Positions 42,246 through 51,181 of a DNA stretch of 64,000 nt are shown here, piece by piece. The stretch covers positions 1 to 64,000 of the forward strand of contig NZ_JAKNBL010000003.1 in NCBI RefSeq assembly GCF_022410535.1. Direction: 5' to 3'. The notes under the pieces were generated by a model that did not search any database, was not told where the DNA came from, and was given only the letters and a program-made list of their open reading frames with translations. The stretch comes from Pelotomaculum terephthalicicum JT (lineage in GTDB: Bacteria > Bacillota > Desulfotomaculia > Desulfotomaculales > Pelotomaculaceae). Within the stretch, counting starts at the first letter, position 1, and each line of letters starts with the position of its first letter. The translations under genes and the position numbers were made by a program.

Positions 42246-45200
42246 TCATGTTCTCGAACACAAGTGTGGTAAAATACCACTTTTCACGCCGTCACGCAGC
42301 CGGATTAGACCAAAACCGTCCAGACCTTCGTTAAACGTTTCAAGGATATGCTCGTGGCAGGTAAATAATAAGACTTGCCGCTCACGGCTAAATTCCCCCA
42401 GCACCTTCACCGCGCCCCTGAGCCTTTCCCGGTCAAAGTCCACCAGGATATCATCCAGGATAACCGGCAAGCCCACACTGCCGTATTGGCGGGCCAGAGC
42501 GAGACGTATAGAGAGATAAAGCTGCGACGCCGCACCCCGGCTGAGTCCGGCCACCGCCACCCTGCCGCCGTCCGGCGTTTCCACCTCCAGGATGTCAGCC
42601 CGGCCGACAGGAGCGATTACCATGGCATACGCCCCGCCGGTCATCGGCCCGATATACCCGGAAGCCCTCTGTAAAACTGCCGGCTGCCGCTCACGCTCAT
42701 GGCGTTCTTTAGCCATTTTCAACAAGTGCAGGCAGAGGGCGCGCGCCTGCCACTCCCGGGCTTTGCCCTGCAAGGCCGCAATTAACATTTCTTTTTCCTG
42801 CAGCCGGACGGCAAGCTCTTCTCCGTTCTCCAGCAAATTGATCTGATTGTCCAACCTGCCGATTTGCTCTCCGGTTTCTCTTACTCTATCTTCCAATTCC
42901 CCAATCAAAAACGCTATCTGCTCAAGTTCCCGCTCATTATCCGTTCCTTCAGTTTGCTCTAATTCTCGTTCAAGCTGAGCCCTTTCTCCATACAAACCGG
43001 CTATAATCTTTAAATCCCGCTCAAAAGTTTGAATTTCTCCCGCCAGTCGTTTACCTTCACTATAGTAATACGCCCTGCGGCGGAAATCTTCCGGCTCAAC
43101 GGCGCCGCCCGCAGCCAGCAAAGCTTCAATCTCTTCATACAAAATGTTCAAAGCGTTCTCCTGACGCATTTTCTGTTCGCGCCGTTTAACCAGCTCCGCC
43201 TGCAGCCGCCCCCTTTCATCAGCCTGTTTGACGGTCTCCGACAACAATTCCTCCAGCCTGATCGTCCAGCCACAGGCTGTTTCCATCGTAACTGCATCGT
43301 ATCCGGTATTGGCAAGCAAGTTGTTCAGCCTTGCTAAAAATGCTTCGCTCTGCTGCCGTGTTTCTCTTTCCCTGGCGAGAGATTTTTGCCAGGCATTGTG
43401 ACTTTTTACGGCTTCTTCACAAGCGTCAAAATACGCCAAAGCGCCGGAGGGAGTAAGGCTTCGCGGCAAGCCGCGCTCTTTCAGCCAGTCAAGCCACTCT
43501 GCGCCAAGACTGGCCAGAGCCCTGTCCGCTTGTTCAAGTTCCTTGTTAACGCCGGACAGCCTCTGCAATTCTGCGTCTAAAGTGTTCTTTGCCTGTGCCG
43601 CAACGCGCCTGAGGTCCTCCGCCCGCGCCAGGGCTAATTTTTCTTCCTCCAGCGCCCGCCGGGCGGCGATGATTTCTTCTTCCACTGCCACCGGCCTGCC
43701 CACCGCGGTTACGGCCGCTGCTTTCAACTCCTCAGCCAGTTCGCTTTCCCTGCGTGCAAGCTGTTCTATTTCCTCAGCCGCACCGGCAACGCACTGCTTG
43801 ATATTCAAAAGGATTTCCTCCAGCCTGGCGCGGCGCGCTTCCATTATTGCCGCCGCGCGGCGCCCGGCCAGCATTACCGTCGCCCAAAGCGCGACACCCG
43901 CGGCCAGGGTCAGGAAACCTGAAATCATCCCGCCGTAAAAGGCGGCGGCAATAAACACCGCGAGAACCGCCGGCAAGACAAAATGCAGCCAGGGAGGCAA
44001 AAGCCGGGGCGATAGAATAGCAAGCTCACTTTCCGTATTCCTTTTCTGCTGCTCCAGTTCCACGAGACGGAAGCGCGACGACTCAAGGCCGGCTCTGATT
44101 TGTAAGAGCCGCCGCATTCCGTTTTCAAGAACATCCAGCGCCTGCTCACGGTCGGCCGGCGGCCGGTCCACGGGCGGAAGCGGGATTTTATGCGCGGCCA
44201 GTTCAGCCGCAGCGTTTCTGAATATCCATTCTTTCTCCCCGGCGCTGATTTTTAAGCGGACGACCTCCCTCCCGGCGGTTTCCCGCCGGTTTTCCCCTGC
44301 GCTAAACTTTAGTTTATAACCTTCAACTGTTTCCCTGGCGGGCAGGGAAGTATCTATCGATGCCAGCTTCGTCTGATCATATCCGTTGCCCAGCTTGCTT
44401 ATTTGCTTATTGTATTCTTCCCCGGCGTGTTTAACCTCGGCAGCCTGTTCCGGCAGCAGCCGCAGCCTTTCCAGCTGAAGACCGCGCTCATTTCCCAGCG
44501 CCTTAATTTCCGCGGAACGTTCAAGCAATTGCTCATTAACAACCGTATTGTCCACACGCCTTTGCAAATCGTCTGCCAGCTGGTGTGTGTCAGCCCGGGC
44601 AAGAACAAGGTCCCGTGCTTTGTCCTCGAGAGCCTGCAGCCTTTCCACACCGGACTCCGGGAAGGAGGGCACGTGCAGCAGTTCGCCAAGCTGCTGCCGG
44701 GCTTCTTTCAAGCGCAACCAGCTTTCCCTCGCCCTGACTGCCGCTTCCAAACGCCGCTTGCGCAGTTCCGCGTCCCTTTTTGCCGACTCTAATTTTTCCC
44801 TGTCCGCCCTTAGAGACATTGCCTCCCGCCTCAGCCGCCCGTACTGTTCCGGTTCCTTCTGCAGCAGGCGGACAGCCGCTTCGGCATTTTCTAATTCCTT
44901 GATCAATTTATTGATGGCTGGCTTTGTCCCGGCAGGCTTGAACAAGTCGTTCAATTCCTCCCGCAAGCGGCTTGTCCCGGCCGTGAGCCGGCCCGCCCGC
45001 AATCCGGTGCCGGCGCCGTACACATGAGCGCTCACCTCTCCGGCCCCCAGCTCTTCCAAACGGCGCATCTCTTCCACATCAAAGCCAAACACGTTGCGAA
45101 ACACCAGCGGGGTAATACCCCGGAGGACCCTGTCCGCCAGGAACGCCTCATCCCCCGCCGCACCGCCCGGCAGTGTCACGGCAACCTTCCCTCGTCTGCC

Positions 45201-45470
45201 GCGCATCCTCCGCTCGACCCTGTAATACTCCCCGTTTTCGTCCGCGAAAACTAGAAAACCGCCCAGGCTGCCGCCCCGTAACGGCTCCCAAACGCGCCCG
45301 CCCTTAACCTTGAATCCAAAAAGCATCGCCCGGATAAATTCCATCAAGGTCGACTTGCCGGCTTCATTCATCCCGTATATTATCGTGATGTTCTTATCCA
45401 ATTCTTCCCGCCGCAAGTGCAAATCCCGCAGGATGCCAAACCCGTCCACCATCACTTCAGCCAGGCGCAC
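42246..45470 (-). CDS. SMC-like AAA ATPase (YhaN/SbcC type)
   Basis: This 1074-residue protein has ABC-ATPase halves at its ends. Walker A is GMNEAGKSTLMEFIRAM near residue 35; the signature is VAGLSRGAASQLYLSIRLAL; and Walker B is LPVILDDILVDFD near residue ~1010. Long coiled coils separate them. Residues ~490-540 hold two hydrophobic spans (LPAVLAVFIAAAFYGGM, FLTLAAGVALWATVMLAG), a YhaN-family feature suggesting membrane association. It overlaps the upstream nuclease gene by one base and would act with it, as SbcC does with SbcD, in processing DNA ends or hairpins. Confidence 0.9.
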   Translation of the reverse strand: MRLAEVMVDGFGILRDLHLRREELDKNITIIYGMNEAGKSTLMEFIRAMLFGFKVKGGRVWEPLRGGSLGGFLVFADENGEYYRVERRMRGRRGKVAVTLPGGAAGDEAFLADRVLRGITPLVFRNVFGFDVEEMRRLEELGAGEVSAHVYGAGTGLRAGRLTAGTSRLREELNDLFKPAGTKPAINKLIKELENAEAAVRLLQKEPEQYGRLRREAMSLRADREKLESAKRDAELRKRRLEAAVRARESWLRLKEARQQLGELLHVPSFPESGVERLQALEDKARDLVLARADTHQLADDLQRRVDNTVVNEQLLERSAEIKALGNERGLQLERLRLLPEQAAEVKHAGEEYNKQISKLGNGYDQTKLASIDTSLPARETVEGYKLKFSAGENRRETAGREVVRLKISAGEKEWIFRNAAAELAAHKIPLPPVDRPPADREQALDVLENGMRRLLQIRAGLESSRFRLVELEQQKRNTESELAILSPRLLPPWLHFVLPAVLAVFIAAAFYGGMISGFLTLAAGVALWATVMLAGRRAAAIMEARRARLEEILLNIKQCVAGAAEEIEQLARRESELAEELKAAAVTAVGRPVAVEEEIIAARRALEEEKLALARAEDLRRVAAQAKNTLDAELQRLSGVNKELEQADRALASLGAEWLDWLKERGLPRSLTPSGALAYFDACEEAVKSHNAWQKSLARERETRQQSEAFLARLNNLLANTGYDAVTMETACGWTIRLEELLSETVKQADERGRLQAELVKRREQKMRQENALNILYEEIEALLAAGGAVEPEDFRRRAYYYSEGKRLAGEIQTFERDLKIIAGLYGERAQLERELEQTEGTDNERELEQIAFLIGELEDRVRETGEQIGRLDNQINLLENGEELAVRLQEKEMLIAALQGKAREWQARALCLHLLKMAKERHERERQPAVLQRASGYIGPMTGGAYAMVIAPVGRADILEVETPDGGRVAVAGLSRGAASQLYLSIRLALARQYGSVGLPVILDDILVDFDRERLRGAVKVLGEFSRERQVLLFTCHEHILETFNEGLDGFGLIRLRDGVKSGILPHLCSRT

Positions 45471-46780
45471 TATTCTTCACCGTCCCAAAGCAAATCCACC
45501 GCCAAATCTCCGGCTGATTCAAGCAATTCCCCCAATTCATCGTCATCCGGCTCAGTCAGGTATCGTCCGGCCCGGGGATGTTCAATTAAAGCAGACAAAG
45601 TCTTGCGCAACTCCGTTTTCAAATCCCGGTCAACCCGCGCTTCCTTAATCAGGCTCAGGAAATCGCCCAGTAACGTATCAGTGCCGGACAGTTCATTTTT
45701 GTCCACTTCCGCGCTGGTGGCGACCCGCACCGAATCAAGCCACAAAAAGTCTTCTTCTTCCGCGGGCAACCGGTTTCTCAACTCCTGAACCAAGTTTTCA
45801 GCATATGAAACCCGGACCAGATTTCTGTGCAAAAATCCCCGCCCGTTTAACAATACGCGCGCTACGATTGGTTTTCCGCCCGCAGCGGTTCTGAAACGGA
45901 GCAGCCTGTCCTCTATAGTTTCCAACAAAGTAAGGTCATCGGCAATTCCTTCGATAGACACCGCTACTGACTCCCATCTGACCGGTGCCGTAGGAAAAAA
46001 TTCAACCGATATATTATTATTTTCCGTCACATGAACCAGCAAGCAGCCCTTTTCCCCGGTTTCCCGCGGGTGCCTGCCCTGCGGACAGCCGGGGTAAGCC
46101 ACGCAAGGACCGGCCGGGTTGAGCACCGCCCGGTTGTGGACGTGGCCCAGCGCCCAGTAGTCGAAACCTTTTTGCATAAGGTCGTCCAACCCGCATGGCG
46201 CGTAATTTTCGTGCCCTTTAATACCGCCGACATTGCAGTGCAGGAGAGCGACGGCAAAGGGTACCCCGGCGCCGCGCGCAAAGCGGCCGGCATAATTCTC
46301 AACCACGGCCCGCCCGGGATAACTGATGCCGGATACGCCGGCAATCTCCCGCCCGCCCCGGAGTACCGGTCTTGATTCCACCTCCCTGTCGGAAAAAACA
46401 TGAACAGTCTCAGGCAGCTTAATTTCCGCCCGCCACCCGGCACAATGGTCATGGTTGCCGTGGACGACAAAGGCCGGTATGCCGGCGTCAGCCAGCCGGA
46501 CCAGACCGTCCCTGAACCTGAGTTGAGCACGCAGGCTTTTATCGGCAACGTCGTAAATATCTCCCGCCAAAAGCAAAAAATCAATCTTTTTATTAATACA
46601 CAAATCCACAATGTTATTAAAAGCTTCAAAGGAACTGTTTCGCAACCGGCGCAAAACATTTTCCGGTATCTCTCCGCCGCCGGCCACAGTGCGTTCCAGG
46701 CCTTTAAACTGGCTGTCCAGATGCAGGTCGGCGGCATGAACAAAAGTTAAGCTACCACTCCCCAAAGCATAGCCCCCCAT
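45470..46780 (-). CDS. DNA repair metallophosphoesterase (YhaO/SbcD type)
   Basis: This ~436-residue nuclease subunit has the calcineurin-like phosphoesterase motifs in order: VHAADLHLDSQ, LLAGDIYD, VVHGNHDH, LLHCN and ALGHVHNR. These coordinate two metals. The C-terminal region is a YhaO-type ATPase-contact domain. Several starts are possible; I favour the ATG at 46780, with AGGTG upstream. Its TGA overlaps the start of the ATPase gene, so the two are translationally coupled and form an SbcCD-like complex. Confidence 0.9.
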   Translation of the reverse strand: MGGYALGSGSLTFVHAADLHLDSQFKGLERTVAGGGEIPENVLRRLRNSSFEAFNNIVDLCINKKIDFLLLAGDIYDVADKSLRAQLRFRDGLVRLADAGIPAFVVHGNHDHCAGWRAEIKLPETVHVFSDREVESRPVLRGGREIAGVSGISYPGRAVVENYAGRFARGAGVPFAVALLHCNVGGIKGHENYAPCGLDDLMQKGFDYWALGHVHNRAVLNPAGPCVAYPGCPQGRHPRETGEKGCLLVHVTENNNISVEFFPTAPVRWESVAVSIEGIADDLTLLETIEDRLLRFRTAAGGKPIVARVLLNGRGFLHRNLVRVSYAENLVQELRNRLPAEEEDFLWLDSVRVATSAEVDKNELSGTDTLLGDFLSLIKEARVDRDLKTELRKTLSALIEHPRAGRYLTEPDDDELGELLESAGDLAVDLLWDGEE

Positions 46781-46788
46781 TCGCCTGC

Positions 46789-47007
46789 TCACCTGAGACT
46801 AAGATAAGTCAGCGCCGCAACAATCATTATCAGCACTCCAATCCCTATAAAAAAATTTCTTTTATCCCTTTTAGCCTGCATTCGCTGCTTCATCAGCATT
46901 TCCTTCTCCGGAGACACGTATTTATTAACTGTTTTTAACCTGCGGCGTTTTCCCGGAGTAAACTCATATACTTTACACCGGCCTTGTTTTTGTATCAATT
47001 CCACCAC
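46789..47007 (-). CDS. Small C-tail-anchored membrane protein
   Basis: This 72-residue basic protein has a Lys/Arg-rich soluble part (GKRRRLKTVNKYVSPEKEML, QRMQAKRDKRN) and one C-terminal membrane helix (~50-70, FFIGIGVLIMIVAALTYLSL). It lies just upstream of the YhaO-like gene, close enough to share the transcript. Start choice is open: GTG at 47007, or a TTG three codons on with better spacing. I recognise no family; it may help place the nuclease complex at the membrane, which is inference. Confidence 0.6.
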   Translation of the reverse strand: MVELIQKQGRCKVYEFTPGKRRRLKTVNKYVSPEKEMLMKQRMQAKRDKRNFFIGIGVLIMIVAALTYLSLR

Positions 47008-47100
47008 CCCTGAATGACCTGGATTGCCAAAGCCGGACTTACTTTATTTTATCAAGTCCGGCTTTCAATTAAAACCAATAAACTTGCTCCTGACCCTTGT

Positions 47101-48660
47101 TTAAACCTTAAACTGCCTGGTAACCTCTTCCAATTTATGCACCAGCCCAGCCAGATCCTGAGCGGTATTCGACACTTCGTCCATTGCCGTCGTTTGCCTT
47201 TCGGTCGTGCCCACAACTTGACCGATCCCCGTGGACATCTGCACGGCAGCTTCCGAAATCTCCTGAAAACGGGCATGCAATTCGTAGACGATATCATAAA
47301 TGCGGGTGAACTCTGTGCCGGCTTCCTGTACGGTCAATGCTCCTTCACGCACCTTATGCTCGCTGTCAGCCATCATCTGAACGGCGTTTTCCGCTTTATT
47401 CCGGATCATACGGGTGATTTCGTTAATTTCGTGGGCGGCTTCCGAAGACTGTTCGGCCAGCTTTCTCACCTCTTCGGCCACAACCGAAAAACCCTGGCCG
47501 TGCTCCCCCGCGCGCGCCGCCTCGATGGCCGCGTTTAAAGCCAGAAGGTTTGTCTGGCCGGAAATTTGGGTGATTAGCTCGGCAATCTGGGTGATTTTTT
47601 CAGTGTTCTTGGCTAAATCCTTGATTGTATCGGCGGTAAGCGCCGTGAATTCGCTAATCGTACTCATCTGGGAAATAGCAAAATCTATTTTATCTTTGCC
47701 GCTTTTCGCGTAATTGTTCGCTTTTTCGGACGCTTCAGTTACCGAACGGGTGTTGTCCGACACCTGTTCCACCGTTGTTACCATTTGGCTGATTGAAGCC
47801 GCCGTTTCGCTGGCGCCGGCGGATGTCTCCTCCGCTTGGGCAACCAACTGCTCCGTTGAATTGGCTATTACTCCGCTGCCCGTGACAGTGTGCCTGATTA
47901 GTTCTTTTAGACTGTTGACCATATAGCCAAACGATTGCGCCATCTTGCCAAGTTCATCATTAGATTTGTAATCGATCTCTTTGGTAAGGTCACCTTCAGA
48001 GATTTTTTCGGTAAACTCAATAAACCGGGCAAGAGGCTTGGCAAAAATGTGTTGCAGCGTGAAATAACAAATCGCCATACTGAATAATAGTCCGGCTATC
48101 CCCGCAAAAAGAATGCTGAAGGCAAACTTTTCGACCGTTTGGTCGTAAAGACTGTTTGGCACACCAACGTAAAAAATGCCGATTATTTTTCCCTGCTCGT
48201 CTTTGAGCGGCTCATAGGCGGTTTGGTTCCATGTTCCTACCACCTGTGCTTTGCCTATATAAGTATTACCATCCTTCAGCACTGCCTGGGCTACTTCTTC
48301 GGCAACGCGGGTGCCGATCGCCCGCTCTCCCTCAGGCGTTTTTACATTTGTGGCCACTCTTTGATCACCCTGAAAGATGGTCACGGTATCACTGGTATAG
48401 CTGCCGATCAGATCAACAATTTCGTAATTCTCATTCATTTTCGTCTCGCCTTTATAGATCTGCCCATCCCTGATCGACCAAGGTCCGGGATACCGCTGAT
48501 CGAGTAAGGCGCTGCCCATATTCAGATCAGACTTTAATTTTAACTGGGCGGACTCAATCAGGCGTTTGTTCATTGATTCAACAGAATACACGCCAATAAT
48601 TGTTACCAGCAGCACCAATACGAATGAAACCAATAGAACCAGTTTAAGACGAATGGTCAT
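47101..48660 (-). CDS. Methyl-accepting chemotaxis protein
   Basis: This 519-residue transmembrane chemoreceptor has TM1 at ~8-28, an extracytoplasmic single-Cache-type sensor (~40-175, with IGTRVAEEVAQAVLKDGNTYIG and PLKDEQGKIIGIFYVGVP) and TM2 at ~182-203. A HAMP domain (~204-258) follows, then a signalling domain with the conserved hairpin AAIEAARAGEHGQGFSVVAEEVRKLAEQ (read in parts) around residue ~385. The ATG has GGAGG upstream. No che genes are nearby. A TTCGACA motif about 135 bases upstream matches the core of a Spo0A box. Confidence 0.95.
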   Translation of the reverse strand: MTIRLKLVLLVSFVLVLLVTIIGVYSVESMNKRLIESAQLKLKSDLNMGSALLDQRYPGPWSIRDGQIYKGETKMNENYEIVDLIGSYTSDTVTIFQGDQRVATNVKTPEGERAIGTRVAEEVAQAVLKDGNTYIGKAQVVGTWNQTAYEPLKDEQGKIIGIFYVGVPNSLYDQTVEKFAFSILFAGIAGLLFSMAICYFTLQHIFAKPLARFIEFTEKISEGDLTKEIDYKSNDELGKMAQSFGYMVNSLKELIRHTVTGSGVIANSTEQLVAQAEETSAGASETAASISQMVTTVEQVSDNTRSVTEASEKANNYAKSGKDKIDFAISQMSTISEFTALTADTIKDLAKNTEKITQIAELITQISGQTNLLALNAAIEAARAGEHGQGFSVVAEEVRKLAEQSSEAAHEINEITRMIRNKAENAVQMMADSEHKVREGALTVQEAGTEFTRIYDIVYELHARFQEISEAAVQMSTGIGQVVGTTERQTTAMDEVSNTAQDLAGLVHKLEEVTRQFKV

Positions 48661-49043
48661 ACTTACTCAATTCCTCCCCTTTTTTATATCTTTATCTTTA
48701 TAAATCACCCCGTTGGAACTATTAGACACCTCCTCGCGAGAAACACCACCATTAGGATTGAATTCCTTGTCTATTTAGCCTCTTAGCCATTAATTCGACA
48801 TAATGTTATAAACTTCTACAATATAAAAAAATATCCTCTCGCATGAGGAAAAAATTTCTTACAAAGCATTTCCTGCCATAATTTGCATACTATATGCACC
48901 CATGGTTATTTAAACTATTTATCTTACTAAACTCATCATTCCAGCCGCACGGATTGATATTTTGAATAAAGATTTTTTTTCCTACCTTGATTAATTAATC
49001 TTCCTCCTGCGTATAATAAATCTAAAAAAGGGGGTGAAAGAAG
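48661..49043. other. Intergenic region between the chemoreceptor and spoVT
   Basis: No gene is seen in these 383 bases. They hold TTCGACA at 48794-48800 (TGTCGAA on the minus strand, the Spo0A-box core). They also hold a perfect palindrome TGCATA-cta-TATGCA at 48884-48898, and a candidate spoVT promoter with TGATTA near 48988 and GTATAAT near 49011, spaced 17. That promoter is a loose fit to forespore sigma-G. The spoVT ribosome-binding site GGGGGTGAAAG begins at 49030. Confidence 0.45.
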
Positions 49044-49580
49044 ATGAAGGCAACTGGAATCGTACGCCGAATCGATGATCTGGGCAGGGTAGTAATTCCA
49101 AAGGAAATCAGGCGGACGATGCGGATTAGAGAAGGAGATCCCCTCGAGATTTTCACCGACAGGGAAGGTGAGGTAATCTTAAAGAAGTACTCGCCCATTG
49201 GTGAATTAGGTGAGTTTGCCACAGAATATGCTGATTCCCTTAATGAAACTCTGGGCCATATCTCTTGCATCGCAGACAAAGACTCGATCATCGCAGTAGC
49301 GGGCGCCCCGAAAAAGCAGCTTATGAACAAACAGATTGGCAATGCAGTGGAAAACGTAATGGCAGAAAGAAAAATGGCTGTATTCAATGAACCTTGTTAC
49401 TTAACTTCCGATGAAGATATCAATTACAATTCGGCGATTATTGCGCCCATAATAGCATCAGGTGACGCAGTCGGCGCAGTTATTCTCGCTACCAAGGAGC
49501 CGAACATACAAATGGGCAATCTGGAAACTAAACTTGCTGAAACCGCCGCCGGCTTCCTGGCTAAACAAATGGAATCATAA
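49044..49580 (+). CDS. spoVT: Stage V sporulation regulator SpoVT
   Basis: This 178-residue forespore transcription factor modulates sigma-G genes. The N-terminal swapped-hairpin AbrB domain is clear (ATGIVRRIDDLGRVVIPKEIRRTMRIREGDPLEIF, read in parts, residues 3-37). The C-terminal ~120 residues form the GAF-like domain that distinguishes SpoVT from AbrB, including YNSAIIAPIIASGDAVGAVILATKE. Length equals the family norm. It is monocistronic, with a strong ribosome-binding site and a terminator right after the stop. Confidence 0.95.
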   Translation: MKATGIVRRIDDLGRVVIPKEIRRTMRIREGDPLEIFTDREGEVILKKYSPIGELGEFATEYADSLNETLGHISCIADKDSIIAVAGAPKKQLMNKQIGNAVENVMAERKMAVFNEPCYLTSDEDINYNSAIIAPIIASGDAVGAVILATKEPNIQMGNLETKLAETAAGFLAKQMES

Positions 49581-49607
49581 GACCAGGTAAAAATTAAGCG
49601 GCTACCT

Positions 49608-49641
49608 CAGGCCTAGCCTAACGGCAAAGCCTGTTTTTTTT
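49608..49641 (+). terminator. Intrinsic terminator of spoVT
   Basis: CAGGC at 49608-49612 pairs with GCCTG at 49629-49633, with further internal pairing, and is followed by eight T residues. It lies 28 bases after the spoVT stop on the same strand. Confidence 0.8.
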
Positions 49642-49649
49642 GACTGCTG

Positions 49650-49757
49650 TTCAGTAGTCAGTAGTCAGCAGTCAGTAGCCAGAATATTTGGGGACGATAA
49701 ACAGTTTTGGCCGACATCTTCAAAGGGAATATCATTTCATACTGACTACTGACTACT
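49650..49757. repeat. MITE-like element with inverted CAGTAGT ends
   Basis: The left end is a tandem run of TCAGTAGTCAGTAGTCAGCA type units (49650-49678). The right end is its inverse, ACTGACTACTGACTACT (49741-49757). The interior holds the core CAGAATATTTGGGGACGATA AAC (49680-49702), shared with the element at 37684. The whole could fold into one long hairpin. It sits between spoVT and the end of the hyd operon and has no coding capacity. Confidence 0.7.
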
Positions 49758-49765
49758 TTTTTTTC

Positions 49766-51169
49766 TTAAAAGTACAGGTCCCTGGCCCCGTCACTGATTT
49801 GCTCCAATCTGCGTCCCACCTCCCGCGCTACCGCTTGCCTGCCGACAAGCCCAAGCTGTCTGGCTATGGTATCCTCGCCAACCTGTCTGGTTTCAGGCGA
49901 AGCGTAGTCCAGCAAGAATTCTTTAAAGGTCAAAATGGCGTTGGGCTGACAGACGTTTTGAATTTCTCCGCTTTTCGCCAGGGGCATAAAGCGGTCACCG
50001 GTCCGCCCGCTCCGGTAGCAAGCCGTACAGAAGCTTGGAATATAACCGGAACGGCAAACACTACGGACAACTTCATCCAGGCTGCGCAAGTCTTCCAGCT
50101 TGAATTGGGGAGCTTCGTCCCCTTCACCACCTACTTTATCCTTGTAATACCCGCCGACCCCGGTGCTGGAACCGGCGCTGAGCTGGGATATGCCCACTGA
50201 GAGAAGCTCATCCCGAAATTCCGGGCGTTCCCTGGTGGAAATGAGCATTCCCGTATACGGCACCGCCAGCCGGATGATGGCGACCACTTTTTTAAAGTCG
50301 GCGTCCGACACCAGGTATGGGAATGCGTTCAGGTCCACACCCGCCGCCGGCCTCAGGCGGGGCACTGAAATTGTATGCGGGCCGACGCCGAAGACCTCCT
50401 CCAGGTGCAAAGCATGCAGCAGGATAGCCATTACTTCATACTTACAATCGTACAGGCCGAATAATACTCCCAACCCGACATCATCGATGCCGCCTTCCAT
50501 GGCCCGGTCCATCGCGCAGGTGTGCCAGTCGTAATCGGACTTGGGGCCGGAAGGGTGCGCCACGGTGTAGGTGGGCCTGTGGTAAGTTTCCTGAAAAAGT
50601 ATATAAGTGCCGATTTTAGCTTTTTTGAGAAGTTTATAGTTTTCAACGGTGGTGGCGGCAATATTCACATTAACCCGCCTGATGCTGCCTCTTTTTTCTT
50701 TAACTGAATAAATAGTTTCGATAGATTCCAGCACATAATCTATCGGGCAATTCACCGGGTCCTCACCGCATTCCACCGCCAGGCGCTTATGGCCCATGTC
50801 CTCCAACACCCGAACTTCTTGAATAATTTCCTGCCGGGAAAGCTTGTGGCGCCGGAATTTGTTGTCCCGGTGATAACCGCAGTAAACACAGTTGTTGACA
50901 CAGTAATTGCTGATATAAAGAGGCGCGAAAAAGACCAGGCGCCGCCCGTAAATCTTTTCTTTTATTTTGCTCGCGGTATGATATATCTGCGCCAGTAAGC
51001 CAGGGTCCTCCACCTGCAGCAACACGGCCACTTCCTCAGGCGACAGACCTTTAGCGGCTTCCGCCTTTTTGATAATCCGCTCCGCCGCCTCCCGGGAAAC
51101 GGTTTTAGCTTCACTCAACAATCCGACAATAAGCGCGTCATCAATAAAATCAGCATTTGCAATCGCCAA
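49766..51169 (-). CDS. hydG: [FeFe]-hydrogenase maturase HydG (radical SAM)
   Basis: HydG cleaves tyrosine to give the CO and CN ligands of the H-cluster. The radical-SAM motif CVNNCVYC (CxxxCxxC) lies at ~90, and the HydG-specific C-terminal cluster region is CTACYRSGRTGDRFMPLAKSGEIQNVC (read in parts), which binds the auxiliary Fe-S cluster. The protein has about 467 residues. I choose the TTG at 51169, eight bases after AGGAG; the in-frame GTG at 51178 is almost on top of the site. It is the last gene of the hyd operon, 12 bases after hydE. Confidence 0.95.
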   Translation of the reverse strand: MAIANADFIDDALIVGLLSEAKTVSREAAERIIKKAEAAKGLSPEEVAVLLQVEDPGLLAQIYHTASKIKEKIYGRRLVFFAPLYISNYCVNNCVYCGYHRDNKFRRHKLSRQEIIQEVRVLEDMGHKRLAVECGEDPVNCPIDYVLESIETIYSVKEKRGSIRRVNVNIAATTVENYKLLKKAKIGTYILFQETYHRPTYTVAHPSGPKSDYDWHTCAMDRAMEGGIDDVGLGVLFGLYDCKYEVMAILLHALHLEEVFGVGPHTISVPRLRPAAGVDLNAFPYLVSDADFKKVVAIIRLAVPYTGMLISTRERPEFRDELLSVGISQLSAGSSTGVGGYYKDKVGGEGDEAPQFKLEDLRSLDEVVRSVCRSGYIPSFCTACYRSGRTGDRFMPLAKSGEIQNVCQPNAILTFKEFLLDYASPETRQVGEDTIARQLGLVGRQAVAREVGRRLEQISDGARDLYF

Positions 51170-51181
51170 ATTAATCACTCC

